From Gammaproteobacteria bacterium (GTDB lineage Bacteria; Pseudomonadota; Gammaproteobacteria; Natronospirales; REEB76): DNA of 64,000 nucleotides. The DNA lies in the NCBI GenBank assembly GCA_035279405.1, contig DATEHU010000026.1:320147-384146 (forward strand), in the 5' to 3' direction. The notes below the pieces were generated by a model, which made no database searches, was not told where the DNA came from, and worked only from the letters and a program-made list of their open reading frames with translations. Within the stretch, counting starts at the first letter, position 1; the number at the start of each line of letters is the position of its first letter. The position numbers and the translations under genes are program-made. Of the stretch, positions 18,187-25,011 are shown one piece after another.

Positions 18187-19457
18187 TGAAGCGCTCGGCC
18201 GTCGTCATCGGCGCCGGGCTGCTCGGCACCACGACCGCGTGGTTTCTCGCGCAACGGGACTTCGACGTCACCGTGATCGAGCGCCGTGCCGGCCCGGGGC
18301 TGGAAACCAGTTTTGCCAATGGCGGCTTGCTGACGCCCAGTGAGGCCGATCCCTGGAATGCGCCCGGCACCTTCGGTCGCATGCTGCGCTGGTTGGGGCG
18401 CGAGAATTCACCCTTGCTGTTGCGACCGCGCGCCCTGCCCGGGATGCTGCGCTGGGGTTGGCGTTTTCTGCGCGCGTCCCGGCCGCAGCCGCATCTGCGC
18501 TCCACCGAGGCGACATTGCGGCTGGCGCTGTACAGCCTGGCCACGCTTGACGCACTCGACCAGCAGCTCGCGCTCGATTATCAGCACCTCCACCGCGGCA
18601 CCCTGAAGGTTTTCCGTGAGCGCCGCGGTCTGCTGGAAACCCAGCGACTGGCCGAACGGCTGCGGCCGCTGGGCCTGGACTCACGCGTGCTGGATCGGGA
18701 CGCGGCCGTTGCACTGGAGCCCTTGCTTGCAGATGCTGCACAGGATCTGGTCGGCGCCATTCATTATCCGCACGACGGCAGTGGCGATGCTTACCTGTTC
18801 ACCGCGGCCATGCAACGGCACGCGGCCACGGCGGGCGTGCGCTTCCAGTTCGACACCGAGATTTCCAGCGTACAGGCTGGCGCCCGGTCCATTCGGGTCC
18901 TGCATAGCAACCGCGGCGACATCCAGGCTGATGTGTATGTGCTGGCGGCCGGCAGCTACAGCCCGCAGCTCACGCGCCCGCTACACCTGTCGTTGCCCAT
19001 CTATCCGGTCAAAGGCTACTCACTGACACTGCAGGCCGCGTCCGGGCGGCAACTGCAGGTTCCGGTGGTGGACTTCGAGCAGAAAATCGTGATCGCGCCG
19101 CTAGGCGAGCGGATCCGCATCGCGGGTACGGCCGAATTCAACGGCTACGACACCGCAGTCAACTTGGCGCGCAGCAGCGCGTGCCTGCAGCAGGCGCTCG
19201 CACTGCTCCCGAAGCTTGCCGAGGATGCCGCAGGGGAGGGCAAGGTGACGCACTGGACCGGGCTGCGCCCCATGACCTGTGATGGCCCGCCGATCCTGGG
19301 CGCCACACCTTACGAAAATCTTTACTTGAATACCGGCCATGGCCCGCTGGGCTGGACGCTGTGCGCAGGCTCGGCGCAGCTGGTGGCGGACCTCGTAGCG
19401 GGCCGGCCGCCCGAGCTTGATTCGCGGGATTACAGCCTCGAGCGATTCAAGCGCTGA
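18186..19457 (+). CDS. FAD-dependent D-amino-acid dehydrogenase (DadA-like)
   Basis: 423-residue DAO-superfamily flavoprotein, probably membrane-associated, oxidising D-amino acids or related amines. The N-terminal dinucleotide-binding motif is GAGLLGTTTAWFLA (about 9-22), followed by the acidic ribose-binding residue in VTVIERR. DadA-type segments such as FANGGLLTPSEADPW and the C-terminal GLRPMTCDGPPILG and TGHGPLGWTLC are present. Its ATG shares one base with the peptidase TGA, so the two are co-expressed, which would fit use of peptide-derived amino acids. It is the last resident gene before the dif array, 98 bp from the left site. Confidence 0.88.
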   Translation: MKRSAVVIGAGLLGTTTAWFLAQRDFDVTVIERRAGPGLETSFANGGLLTPSEADPWNAPGTFGRMLRWLGRENSPLLLRPRALPGMLRWGWRFLRASRPQPHLRSTEATLRLALYSLATLDALDQQLALDYQHLHRGTLKVFRERRGLLETQRLAERLRPLGLDSRVLDRDAAVALEPLLADAAQDLVGAIHYPHDGSGDAYLFTAAMQRHAATAGVRFQFDTEISSVQAGARSIRVLHSNRGDIQADVYVLAAGSYSPQLTRPLHLSLPIYPVKGYSLTLQAASGRQLQVPVVDFEQKIVIAPLGERIRIAGTAEFNGYDTAVNLARSSACLQQALALLPKLAEDAAGEGKVTHWTGLRPMTCDGPPILGATPYENLYLNTGHGPLGWTLCAGSAQLVADLVAGRPPELDSRDYSLERFKR

Positions 19458-19824
19458 CGCGCAGTAGTCCGAGCCGGGTGATTGGCATTAGATGAAATGT
19501 GTGCGTGTAAAGAGCGGGTTTGCGGAGGTGCTTTAAGTCGTAAGTGGACCTGAAGAATGCGCATAATGTATAGCGCGACGCACACCGAAGCGCTGCAGGC
19601 ACGGTGATACTCACACAAGAGGTCTGCAGGGGGGTGGCGAGCAGCAGACACGCGAACGGCACCCACACCGCCCACAGCTTCGTTGCACGGTGTTGCGAGA
19701 GCTGCGATCGTCCCTGACCCAAGAACGGCGTACGTCCCTGTACGCCTTCGCTCACGTGCGGGCGCGGAGGAGTGTACCGCGTGACGGGATACGGGCTGCG
19801 GACGGTGTGAGTGACGTAACTCAT
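19447..19824 (-). CDS. Small membrane ORF of the mini-element, interrupted by attL
   Basis: Starts at the ATG at 19824, which overlaps the preceding gene stop by 4 bp (ATGA). One membrane segment (LWAVWVPFACLLLAT) spans about residues 50-64. As integrated, it reads through the left dif-like site into chromosomal sequence and stops at 19447, giving 125 residues and a 3' overlap with the convergent dehydrogenase gene. In the circular element the frame instead continues into the other end (…YTLCAIEPRLG…) and stops after 102 residues at a TGA overlapping the rep ATG. The chromosomal tail is therefore an artefact of integration. Function unknown; it may be a small virion or membrane protein. Confidence 0.6.
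   Translation of the reverse strand: MSYVTHTVRSPYPVTRYTPPRPHVSEGVQGRTPFLGQGRSQLSQHRATKLWAVWVPFACLLLATPLQTSCVSITVPAALRCASRYTLCAFFRSTYDLKHLRKPALYTHTFHLMPITRLGLLRVSA
19556..19583 (+). other. Left dif-like site (attL of the small element)
   Basis: XerC-arm AATGCGCATAA (19556-19566) matches the gammaproteobacterial dif arm closely, and the core TGTATA (19567-19572) is exact. The XerD side, GCGCGACGCAC, shows no resemblance to the consensus TTATGTTAAAT, so it is the end of the inserted element. The original chromosomal site is reconstructed by joining this XerC arm to the right-hand XerD arm at 26874-26884, giving a near-perfect dif. Confidence 0.85.
19727..19746 (-). other. Hairpin with AGGGAC loop (candidate packaging signal)
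   Basis: A perfect 7-bp stem, GGCGTAC (19727-19733) and GTACGCC (19740-19746), encloses the six-base loop GTCCCT (AGGGAC on the coding strand). The same loop inside a TAC/GTA-closed stem occurs at 25543-25560 in the neighbouring phage. It lies inside the coding sequence of the small membrane ORF. Confidence 0.55.
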
Positions 19825-20210
19825 GCGGCCCCCTGCAATTGCGCGAGGACCCTGTGAACGGACTCCGGTGCGTGACTGCTGGCGAGCTGCCAAATCAGCA
19901 CGTAGGCTTCCAGTTGCGCGCGGGTGAACGGCTCACCGGCCGGATTAAATAACCTTTCCCCCACGATTTGCCAACCCGACCACGTCGGGCCCAGCACCTG
20001 ATGGTGGGCGTTCAACTGGAACAACTTGAGAATGCGCGGGGTGGGGCGCGCACGACCGGACTTCAGCCGGTGAGCATGACGAAGGGAAACGAGGCACCAC
20101 TCGGCGATGAGTACGGCGGGGTAGCCGCTGAACACGCCGGCGAATTGCAGAACGGTACTAGTCCACACCTCCCCCTGCGTTAAAACGGGACTGCAGGTAC
20201 GCTTCAGCAT
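19821..20210 (-). CDS. HTH-type regulator, DUF3653-like, of the mini-element
   Basis: 129 residues. The middle region (LIAEWCLVSLRHAHRLKSGR) has helix-turn-helix character and is followed by WSGWQIVGERLFNPAGE. This aligns by eye with the protein at 21176-21604 of the adjacent phage (LSEWLGITSKYAKRLKTGHG, WEGWRFVGKSLWTPEDKE), so both elements carry a version of the same family. I recall such proteins as DUF3653 of filamentous phages. The ATG at 20210 overlaps the end of rep by 7 bp (ATGCTGA), and its stop overlaps the next ORF by 4 bp. A regulatory role in replication or lysogeny is inferred. Confidence 0.72.
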   Translation of the reverse strand: MLKRTCSPVLTQGEVWTSTVLQFAGVFSGYPAVLIAEWCLVSLRHAHRLKSGRARPTPRILKLFQLNAHHQVLGPTWSGWQIVGERLFNPAGEPFTRAQLEAYVLIWQLASSHAPESVHRVLAQLQGAA

Positions 20211-21043
20211 ACCGCACCCCGAAGCTCGATGTCATCCGGTTGCCAACCGACCCACTGCAGCACGGGCCCACATCGGTCAAATCCGGTCACCCACCACGGC
20301 GAGCGATACCACCAGCCGGTCGTCATGTTCCACCATCCCCCGTCACAACGACGGATGGCACAGACTCTTCCGGGGGGTGCGAACCGTTTGAGCCAGTCGG
20401 GCGCGTAATACCAGCAACGTCGAAGCCGCTGGCTGGCCGTGAGTCCCCCGGATCCCCAAATGCGGGCACCCTTGGGGTAGCTCTGGCCAGACAGACCCTT
20501 GCTCAGGTACTTGACCATGTAGCCGATGGGCGAGCGGACCCACTTCGCCTGTGACATCCCGTGCTTCCACCAGCCCTGCTTATCGGGCAGCGGCGGCGTG
20601 TACCCGACCGGGAGCCACAGGACGATGTGGTAATGCGGGACCCCGGCCTGCGTGAGTTCCATCACCCAGACGTACAGCAACCGGAACCCGCGACGACGGG
20701 CCCACTCGGCGTAACAAGCGAGGGTCTGGGTGACGTGTTCCGGAGCCCACGCGACACCGGGGCGGTAAGTGAGGGTGATGAACGCCTTACGGACCTGCAT
20801 CCCGACTTCGGCGATGTTTTCCTCAATGGCCCGGGCGGTAAACAGCACCCCACGACGCATGCGCCGATAGCGGATTTCCTCGGGAGAAACGGGTAGCGAG
20901 GTGTTTCGTGTGGGGGTTGTATCTAAGTAAGACAAGCCCAGTGCTTCGGACGACGATGAGGACGCCGGGGCCGAACTCGCTACGCTCGCGGCAACCGGCT
21001 GTACGACGACCGGCAGGGGTGACAACGGAGACGGGGCGCTCAT
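20204..21043 (-). CDS. Rolling-circle replication initiator (HUH Rep) of the mini-element
   Basis: 279-residue Rep expected to nick the plus-strand origin and drive rolling-circle replication. Conserved elements: the strand motif FITLTY (about 89-94), the HUH metal-binding motif HYH in GVPHYHIVLWLP (about 132-143), and the catalytic tyrosine motif in IGYMVKYLSKG (Tyr near 173 or 177). The first ~50 residues are Pro/Ser/Ala-rich and look like a linker. It starts with the ATG at 21043. In the circular element the TGA of the membrane ORF overlaps this ATG, so translation could be coupled all the way round. It is only distantly similar to the Rep of the adjacent phage. Confidence 0.87.
   Translation of the reverse strand: MSAPSPLSPLPVVVQPVAASVASSAPASSSSSEALGLSYLDTTPTRNTSLPVSPEEIRYRRMRRGVLFTARAIEENIAEVGMQVRKAFITLTYRPGVAWAPEHVTQTLACYAEWARRRGFRLLYVWVMELTQAGVPHYHIVLWLPVGYTPPLPDKQGWWKHGMSQAKWVRSPIGYMVKYLSKGLSGQSYPKGARIWGSGGLTASQRLRRCWYYAPDWLKRFAPPGRVCAIRRCDGGWWNMTTGWWYRSPWWVTGFDRCGPVLQWVGWQPDDIELRGAVC
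20964..20999 (-). other. GC-rich hairpin with CGCTACGCT loop (candidate origin)
   Basis: Nested stems GCCGG (20964-20968)/CCGGC (20995-20999) and GCCG (20970-20973)/CGGC (20989-20992) present a loop containing CGCTACGCT (20978-20986). The nonamer recurs in the loop of the hairpin at 21635-21661 in the adjacent phage. It lies within the 5' linker part of rep, a common place for a filamentous-phage or plasmid nick site. Function inferred only. Confidence 0.35.
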
Positions 21044-21079
21044 GGGCGAGCCCCGATTGCCGGGCCTAGCCTCGGCTCA

Positions 21080-21107
21080 ATTGCGCATAATGTATATTAT
21101 GAAAAGA
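21080..21107 (+). other. Middle dif-like site (junction of the two elements)
   Basis: XerC arm ATTGCGCATAA (21080-21090), core TGTATA (21091-21096), XerD arm TTATGAAAAGA (21097-21107). This is the only one of the three sites with recognisable arms on both sides; the XerD arm matches the consensus TTATGTTAAAT at 7 of 11 positions. The XerC arm comes from the mini-element and the XerD arm from the phage. It is the best candidate for the site still working in dimer resolution. Confidence 0.82.
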
Positions 21108-21175
21108 AAGTCAAGAACTAAATACATTGACAAATCAAAGAGTTGCGGCATGCTGCGGATCCACGGAGATTCAGC

Positions 21176-21604
21176 ATGCGAAAAAAGACACTAAATCGCT
21201 TCGATGGCTACAGTAGTGAGCTACTCTCAGAGTGGCTAGGGATCACGTCGAAGTACGCAAAAAGGCTGAAAACAGGCCACGGAAAGCCCTCGAGGCACCT
21301 CCAAGCACTATTTGAAATCCAGAGGAAACAGCAAAAGCTAGGCAAAGAATGGGAAGGCTGGCGGTTCGTGGGTAAGAGCCTGTGGACGCCAGAGGACAAA
21401 GAAATCACTCAGGGTGATATCCGAGCGCTGCCCTACCTTAAAGCACTACAGGCAAGCCTCACAAGAGGTCTACGGGGTGAACATCATGAAAGCAACAATA
21501 CTCGCGGCGTCGTTCTTAATTTTAGGCTTGCTCATCGGCTGGCAACTAAAGAACCAGAGCACCCGTACATCCCTGTACCAAGAAAACCAAACGAACAGCA
21601 GTGA
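21176..21604 (+). CDS. HTH-type regulator, DUF3653-like, of the phage
   Basis: 142 residues from the ATG at 21176, which has GGAG eight to nine bases upstream. Residues about 10-40 (GYSSELLSEWLGITSKYAKR) look like a helix-turn-helix, and WEGWRFVGKSLWTPEDKE follows; both segments align with the mini-element protein at 19821-20210. It is oriented opposite to the phage structural genes and sits just inside the left end, a typical place for a lysogeny or replication regulator. A TTGACA hexamer at 21127-21132 could be a -35 box. The last ~40 codons overlap the next ORF out of frame. Confidence 0.72.
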   Translation: MRKKTLNRFDGYSSELLSEWLGITSKYAKRLKTGHGKPSRHLQALFEIQRKQQKLGKEWEGWRFVGKSLWTPEDKEITQGDIRALPYLKALQASLTRGLRGEHHESNNTRGVVLNFRLAHRLATKEPEHPYIPVPRKPNEQQ

Positions 21605-21803
21605 AAAACAGCGCTCGGCGAACACGAACGTAGTGCCCGGCTCCGCTACGCTGCGCCGGGCTCAAACGACGGAAAGGAACTTCGATGGAAAAGAAGAAAA
21701 GTGCATACAGAACGCAGACCAACAAAAAAAGAACACAGGAAATTGTTTGATCGACGGCCAATGGCTGAGAACAAGAAACATACCGAAACCGCCAAAGCAT
21801 TGA
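21486..21803 (+). CDS. Small single-pass membrane protein of the phage
   Basis: 105 residues from the ATG at 21486, preceded by a good ribosome site (GGGGTGA). One N-terminal membrane segment (ILAASFLILGLLIGW, about 4-18) is followed by a polar Asn/Gln/Lys-rich tail with two cysteines. It overlaps the preceding regulator gene by 119 bp in another frame, which is unusual; if one of the two is over-called, it is the end of the regulator. It converges with zot (1 bp between stops). Function unknown; superinfection exclusion is one guess. Confidence 0.5.
   Translation: MKATILAASFLILGLLIGWQLKNQSTRTSLYQENQTNSSEKQRSANTNVVPGSATLRRAQTTERNFDGKEEKCIQNADQQKKNTGNCLIDGQWLRTRNIPKPPKH
21635..21661. other. 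Perfect 7-bp GC hairpin with CGCTACGCT loop
   Basis: GCCCGGC (21635-21641) and GCCGGGC (21655-21661) enclose a 13-base loop containing CGCTACGCT. It stands out as a GC-rich island in the AT-richer phage and shares its loop nonamer with the hairpin at 20964-20999 of the mini-element. Candidate replication origin or other cis-acting site; it lies within the coding sequence of the small membrane protein. Confidence 0.4.
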
Positions 21804-21804
21804 A

Positions 21805-22935
21805 TCAGTGATGCACAATAGCAGGCGGAGTAGCAACAGGTACAGCAGTAGGTTCAATTAAAGTCGGAACAGGAACAACAGTATCAACAGCACGAGCAAC
21901 ACCAGTCCAATCAGTGACCATCTTCCCGTCAACTTCACACATCCACGAGAGTTCAGACTTAATCGGATGACAGAAAGAAAGAGAAATAAAACGTTCGGTT
22001 CCATCTGTGTACGTCACAATTGCCTCACCAGAGCCGTCAGCGCGAACCAGAACACCACCAAGACGCCAGAGGTTGCTGTACTCGATTAACGGCGAAGACT
22101 GAACAGCGTTAGATGAATGCACAGCAACAACAGGAAGCGCCGCAGTAGAAGTACGAGCACCCACAGTAGCAGCAACGACGTGCTTAGACCTCACCAAGGA
22201 AGCTTTCCCAGAAAACAATCCATATATTTTCCAACCACCGAAAGCAAAAGTACCAATCACAAACAAAACACCAAACAAGAAAAAAGGTGACTTCCAAATA
22301 ACACCGTGACGATCCACTTTAGTTTCGTCACCGGCAAGACCCGCTTCCGACAAAGTGTGTGACCTATAGTACCGATAGATTTTCTTTGAACAAGAAAAAT
22401 AAGAACTGGTAATCAGACGAGCTTTCGGACCCAAAGAACCTGTGACAGCGCCAGAATACGTATCAATCCGGGACTTAATCTTAGAACCAAGAGCAGAAAG
22501 CTTCGTAACGATGCACGTTTGCTCAACAAGCGCACGGACAAAAGATGGCATCTGAGAAAGGTCTTGAGTCAATAGTACAATTTCGAGTGCCTTGCCCTTC
22601 TTGTCAACACGGTGCCGATGTTTCGAGAGGAACTCTTTCTGCTCGAGCGGAGCATCACTCATCCTCAACCCTGAGCCCCACATAGACCATGCTTCATCAC
22701 ATACAAAAAGACAGCCAGAAGGAACAGAGGGAAAAAAAGCGGGATCAGCGAGAGCTTCAGGAACAGAAAAGGAACGAACATCAGCATTCGGGTAATCATG
22801 TTTCACCACATCAATATAGAGCGGTAGATTCGTTACAACAGTGCGGCCGGCTTTCAACGCCGGCAAAATGACACGTGCGACCGCGATATAAGATTTCCCG
22901 GCTCCCGGTAGACCAACGAAGGCAGTGATAGACAT
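21805..22935 (-). CDS. zot: Zot/pI-like assembly ATPase
   Basis: Inner-membrane motor for filamentous phage extrusion. The N-terminal P-loop domain has Walker A GLPGAGKS at 8-15 and Walker B CLFVCDEAW near 77-85, with the Zot-family segment FLSKHRHRVDKKG following. One membrane segment (FFLFGVLFVIGTFAF) near 222-236 separates the cytoplasmic ATPase from a periplasmic C-terminal part of about 135 residues. 376 residues, normal for the family. Its ATG overlaps the pVI-like gene stop (TAATG). The toxin name is historical; the primary role is virion morphogenesis. Confidence 0.95.
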   Translation of the reverse strand: MSITAFVGLPGAGKSYIAVARVILPALKAGRTVVTNLPLYIDVVKHDYPNADVRSFSVPEALADPAFFPSVPSGCLFVCDEAWSMWGSGLRMSDAPLEQKEFLSKHRHRVDKKGKALEIVLLTQDLSQMPSFVRALVEQTCIVTKLSALGSKIKSRIDTYSGAVTGSLGPKARLITSSYFSCSKKIYRYYRSHTLSEAGLAGDETKVDRHGVIWKSPFFLFGVLFVIGTFAFGGWKIYGLFSGKASLVRSKHVVAATVGARTSTAALPVVAVHSSNAVQSSPLIEYSNLWRLGGVLVRADGSGEAIVTYTDGTERFISLSFCHPIKSELSWMCEVDGKMVTDWTGVARAVDTVVPVPTLIEPTAVPVATPPAIVHH

Positions 22936-23204
22936 TAAAAGACGATAGAGAAGCGACGAATTACGAAACGCGTAACGTAGGCCGACGCAATGACGGACAA
23001 GCCGAATTGAAGGTCAGAAATATTCGCAAAGAAAAGAATAGCAGGACTGACACCACCGAACAGATTACTAGACGTCGCCAAGAAAGCAGGCACCGCGAGA
23101 TATTGAAGAAAGAAATAAATCGCAACAGCTGCAATAGCAGCAAAAAGAACCTGAACCAGAAAGGTCGCAAAACCAACAAGAAGGGCTACAAGAAAAGCAA
23201 CCAT
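22935..23204 (-). CDS. pVI-like minor coat protein (DUF2523 type)
   Basis: 89-residue hydrophobic protein with about three membrane segments (FLVALLVGFATFLVQVLFAA, then the middle, then LSVIASAYVTRFVI) and a basic C-terminus (VIRRF). Position between the pIII-like gene and zot is the standard place for the pVI/DUF2523 minor coat protein that caps the virion end. I used the ATG at 23204; a GTG at 23213, overlapping the pIII-like stop, is an alternative. The stop overlaps the zot start. Confidence 0.85.
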   Translation of the reverse strand: MVAFLVALLVGFATFLVQVLFAAIAAVAIYFFLQYLAVPAFLATSSNLFGGVSPAILFFANISDLQFGLSVIASAYVTRFVIRRFSIVF

Positions 23205-23205
23205 G

Positions 23206-24678
23206 CTAGGCACTCAGAATAATCAGCGCACCGAAAACCACCCACATGGCTGCGAAAACAGCCATGAGGGTACCAGAGTAGTTATTCGCCAGCGTGCACA
23301 CGCCGGCAGGACCGTTCGAAAAATCAAAGCTAGTGTGAAACAGCGTGCTATTCCAAATCCAACTTGGACAGGAGCCTGCAGGAACGCTTTGCGCAATCGC
23401 ACCAGAAGCAGCAACAACGAGAGGAGAATTCTGTATGGCGTTAGCAGCTCCGGCAATCGAAGCATTGGGCGAAGTACCGGCGGGAAAAGCAGGACTCGGC
23501 CACGTAGCAGTTGAAGCTGAGGCAGAAGTGGTGGCAGAAGTCGTACAGGTTTGCGTACCGTTGGTAGTAGTACAAGTTGTCGAAGTTGATTTGCCAGTAG
23601 AGCTCGAACCTGCACCGGGACCGTAATTAGTGCTCAATGCAACTGTACCGGGACCATACAAATTATATGAAGGACCGGGAGCAACATTCGTTGCAGAAGA
23701 AGGTGCAGCAGTGGTGATCGTAACATCCGGGGTAGCAGGAGACGGGGGCGAAGCGCCGTTGTTCGGTTGGACAGCGCCAACAGCACAGAAATACGCACCA
23801 GAAGCAGTAGTCACACAAGAATTGTCGGGAATCGAACCGGGAATTTGTACGTTGGAATTTCCGACTGTAAGTTGAGATGAAGGCGCTCCGGGTACAGGCG
23901 CATTACCAGAGTTCGGAGGTCCAGATTGGCAAACCTGCGTGGCACCCGACGAAGCGCATGCAGTACCGCCTGAACTCTCAGAACCTGCTGGTTCCACAGA
24001 ACCAGCATAAAGGTCACCAGTTACCCAACCAAACCACCAAGCGTTGCCGGCTTTGTCAAATGCCATCGGCTGTCCGGTAGCCTCAAGAGAGCAGTAAGAC
24101 ACGCCATCGGACCCGTGTACATCGCTTGGCTGAATTGCATTGCTGTTTGCCGTACCGGAACCTGCAGGTGTGTAAATCATCGTAGGCCCGTGCTGATTCT
24201 CAGAGAGCATCGACAAGCAGTTAGGGTCTGGAGCTCCATTAGACGGTGGCGGTGGCGGCTGGCCATTGACAATACACCAGCCCGGATACGTAGTACCAAG
24301 ACTTCCGCCATTGCTGCAAGTAAATGAAAGCTTCGTCGTGTTGCTGCTGGTGTTAGAAGTCGGCCACGTAAAAGTAAAATTCCACCAAGCTTGTGCTGCA
24401 CTCGGATACGACCATGAACCCGAGGACACTGTGTAGGTGTCGCCATTGGTATAGGAAACCCCAACTCCGCAATTCGCCAAGATCGGTGCCTTGGCCGCAC
24501 TGAAACTAGTCCAATTCGCACCAGTGATACAAGCACGGTTCGAAATCGCACCAGCTTGACTCACAAACACGGAAGCCTGATAGCTTACCGAAGATGATGC
24601 CCACGCAGAATTAACACCCAGGCCAACAACCACGGCGATAAGAAACCCAACCAAAAACCAAAGTGCACGACGAACCAT
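23206..24678 (-). CDS. pIII-like adsorption (receptor-binding) protein
   Basis: 490 residues. A signal peptide (ALWFLVGFLIAVVVGLGVNS, cleavage near AWA|SSS) opens a secreted ectodomain with paired cysteines and low-complexity Ser/Thr/Ala/Pro linkers (a PPPPPSNG stretch near 140 and a TTCTTTNGTQTCTT-like region near 365). One C-terminal membrane anchor (LMAVFAAMWVVFGALIIL) ends the protein. This is the pIII layout: N-terminal receptor domains, flexible linkers, C-terminal anchor for virion release. The receptor, usually a pilus, cannot be read from sequence. It starts 4 bp after the 24-residue gene. Confidence 0.88.
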   Translation of the reverse strand: MVRRALWFLVGFLIAVVVGLGVNSAWASSSVSYQASVFVSQAGAISNRACITGANWTSFSAAKAPILANCGVGVSYTNGDTYTVSSGSWSYPSAAQAWWNFTFTWPTSNTSSNTTKLSFTCSNGGSLGTTYPGWCIVNGQPPPPPSNGAPDPNCLSMLSENQHGPTMIYTPAGSGTANSNAIQPSDVHGSDGVSYCSLEATGQPMAFDKAGNAWWFGWVTGDLYAGSVEPAGSESSGGTACASSGATQVCQSGPPNSGNAPVPGAPSSQLTVGNSNVQIPGSIPDNSCVTTASGAYFCAVGAVQPNNGASPPSPATPDVTITTAAPSSATNVAPGPSYNLYGPGTVALSTNYGPGAGSSSTGKSTSTTCTTTNGTQTCTTSATTSASASTATWPSPAFPAGTSPNASIAGAANAIQNSPLVVAASGAIAQSVPAGSCPSWIWNSTLFHTSFDFSNGPAGVCTLANNYSGTLMAVFAAMWVVFGALIILSA

Positions 24679-24682
24679 AAAG

Positions 24683-24757
24683 TCACCAGTCCTTGAAAAC
24701 GAGATAGCCGATCAGCACACCCGTCACGAAAAGAGCCAAGTACCAAAGCTGAGCCAT
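24683..24757 (-). CDS. 24-residue membrane protein (pVII/pIX-like minor coat)
   Basis: Tiny ORF MAQLWYLALFVTGVLIGYLV, ending FKDW: almost one membrane span. It has the best ribosome site in the phage (GAGGAGG, seven bases before ATG) and sits between the coat terminator and the pIII-like gene. Its size and position fit the pVII/pIX minor coat proteins of filamentous phages, but sequence alone cannot confirm this. Confidence 0.7.
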   Translation of the reverse strand: MAQLWYLALFVTGVLIGYLVFKDW

Positions 24758-24771
24758 ACAAAAACCTCCTC

Positions 24772-24804
24772 AAAAAAGTGAGGGCCGGCGACAGCCACCG
24801 GCCC
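24772..24804 (-). terminator. Intrinsic terminator after the coat gene
   Basis: On the minus strand, GGGCCGG (24804-24798) and CCGGCCC (24788-24782) form a 7-bp GC stem, followed after three bases by six T (24777-24772). Inoviruses commonly place a terminator after the major coat gene so that coat mRNA greatly exceeds that of downstream minor proteins; this fits. Confidence 0.82.
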
Positions 24805-24810
24805 AACACA

Positions 24811-24957
24811 TCAGCGACCGCGCAGGAAGCTCAGAATGATCCGAGCACCTTTGATGGCCACATACACCGCTGCGAGCAACGCAGCAACGGCAACGACATC
24901 GGTCGTTACGTTGCTGAAATTGACCGCACTGATCAGGCTAGCAAAAGGATCCGTCAA
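24811..24957 (-). CDS. Major coat protein (pVIII-like), TTG start
   Basis: 48 residues beginning (M)TDPFASLISAVNFSNV. It has an amphipathic N-terminus, one membrane helix (VVAVAALLAAVYVAIKGARI) and a basic C-terminus (SFLRGR) to contact the DNA, the architecture of a Pf3-type coat without signal peptide. The start is TTG at 24957: a stop codon lies directly before it in frame, and AATGAGGTGA precedes it. The short AUG-AGG-UGA upstream may couple translation. An intrinsic terminator follows immediately. It is easily missed because of its size and rare start. Confidence 0.82.
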   Translation of the reverse strand: MTDPFASLISAVNFSNVTTDVVAVAALLAAVYVAIKGARIILSFLRGR

Positions 24958-25011
24958 TCACCTCATTAAGCCAAGACTGCACACGGCCGGGGCAGCCTTC
25001 CGGATAAACAA

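Larger units (their letters stand above)
19567..21090 (-). mobile_element. 1,524-bp Xer-dependent mini-element (putative satellite of a filamentous phage)
   Basis: Bounded by the left and middle dif-like sites, which share GCGCATAATGTATA. All its genes read on the minus strand: rep, a DUF3653-like gene and a small membrane ORF. It has no coat, adsorption or Zot gene, so it cannot make virions alone. GC content is close to the chromosome and clearly above the neighbouring phage. No integrase gene is present, as expected for elements that use host XerC/XerD. In circular form all 1,524 bp are coding (see findings). Comparable in logic to the TLC and RS1 elements beside CTXphi, but I cannot say whether it is related to them. 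Confidence 0.82.
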
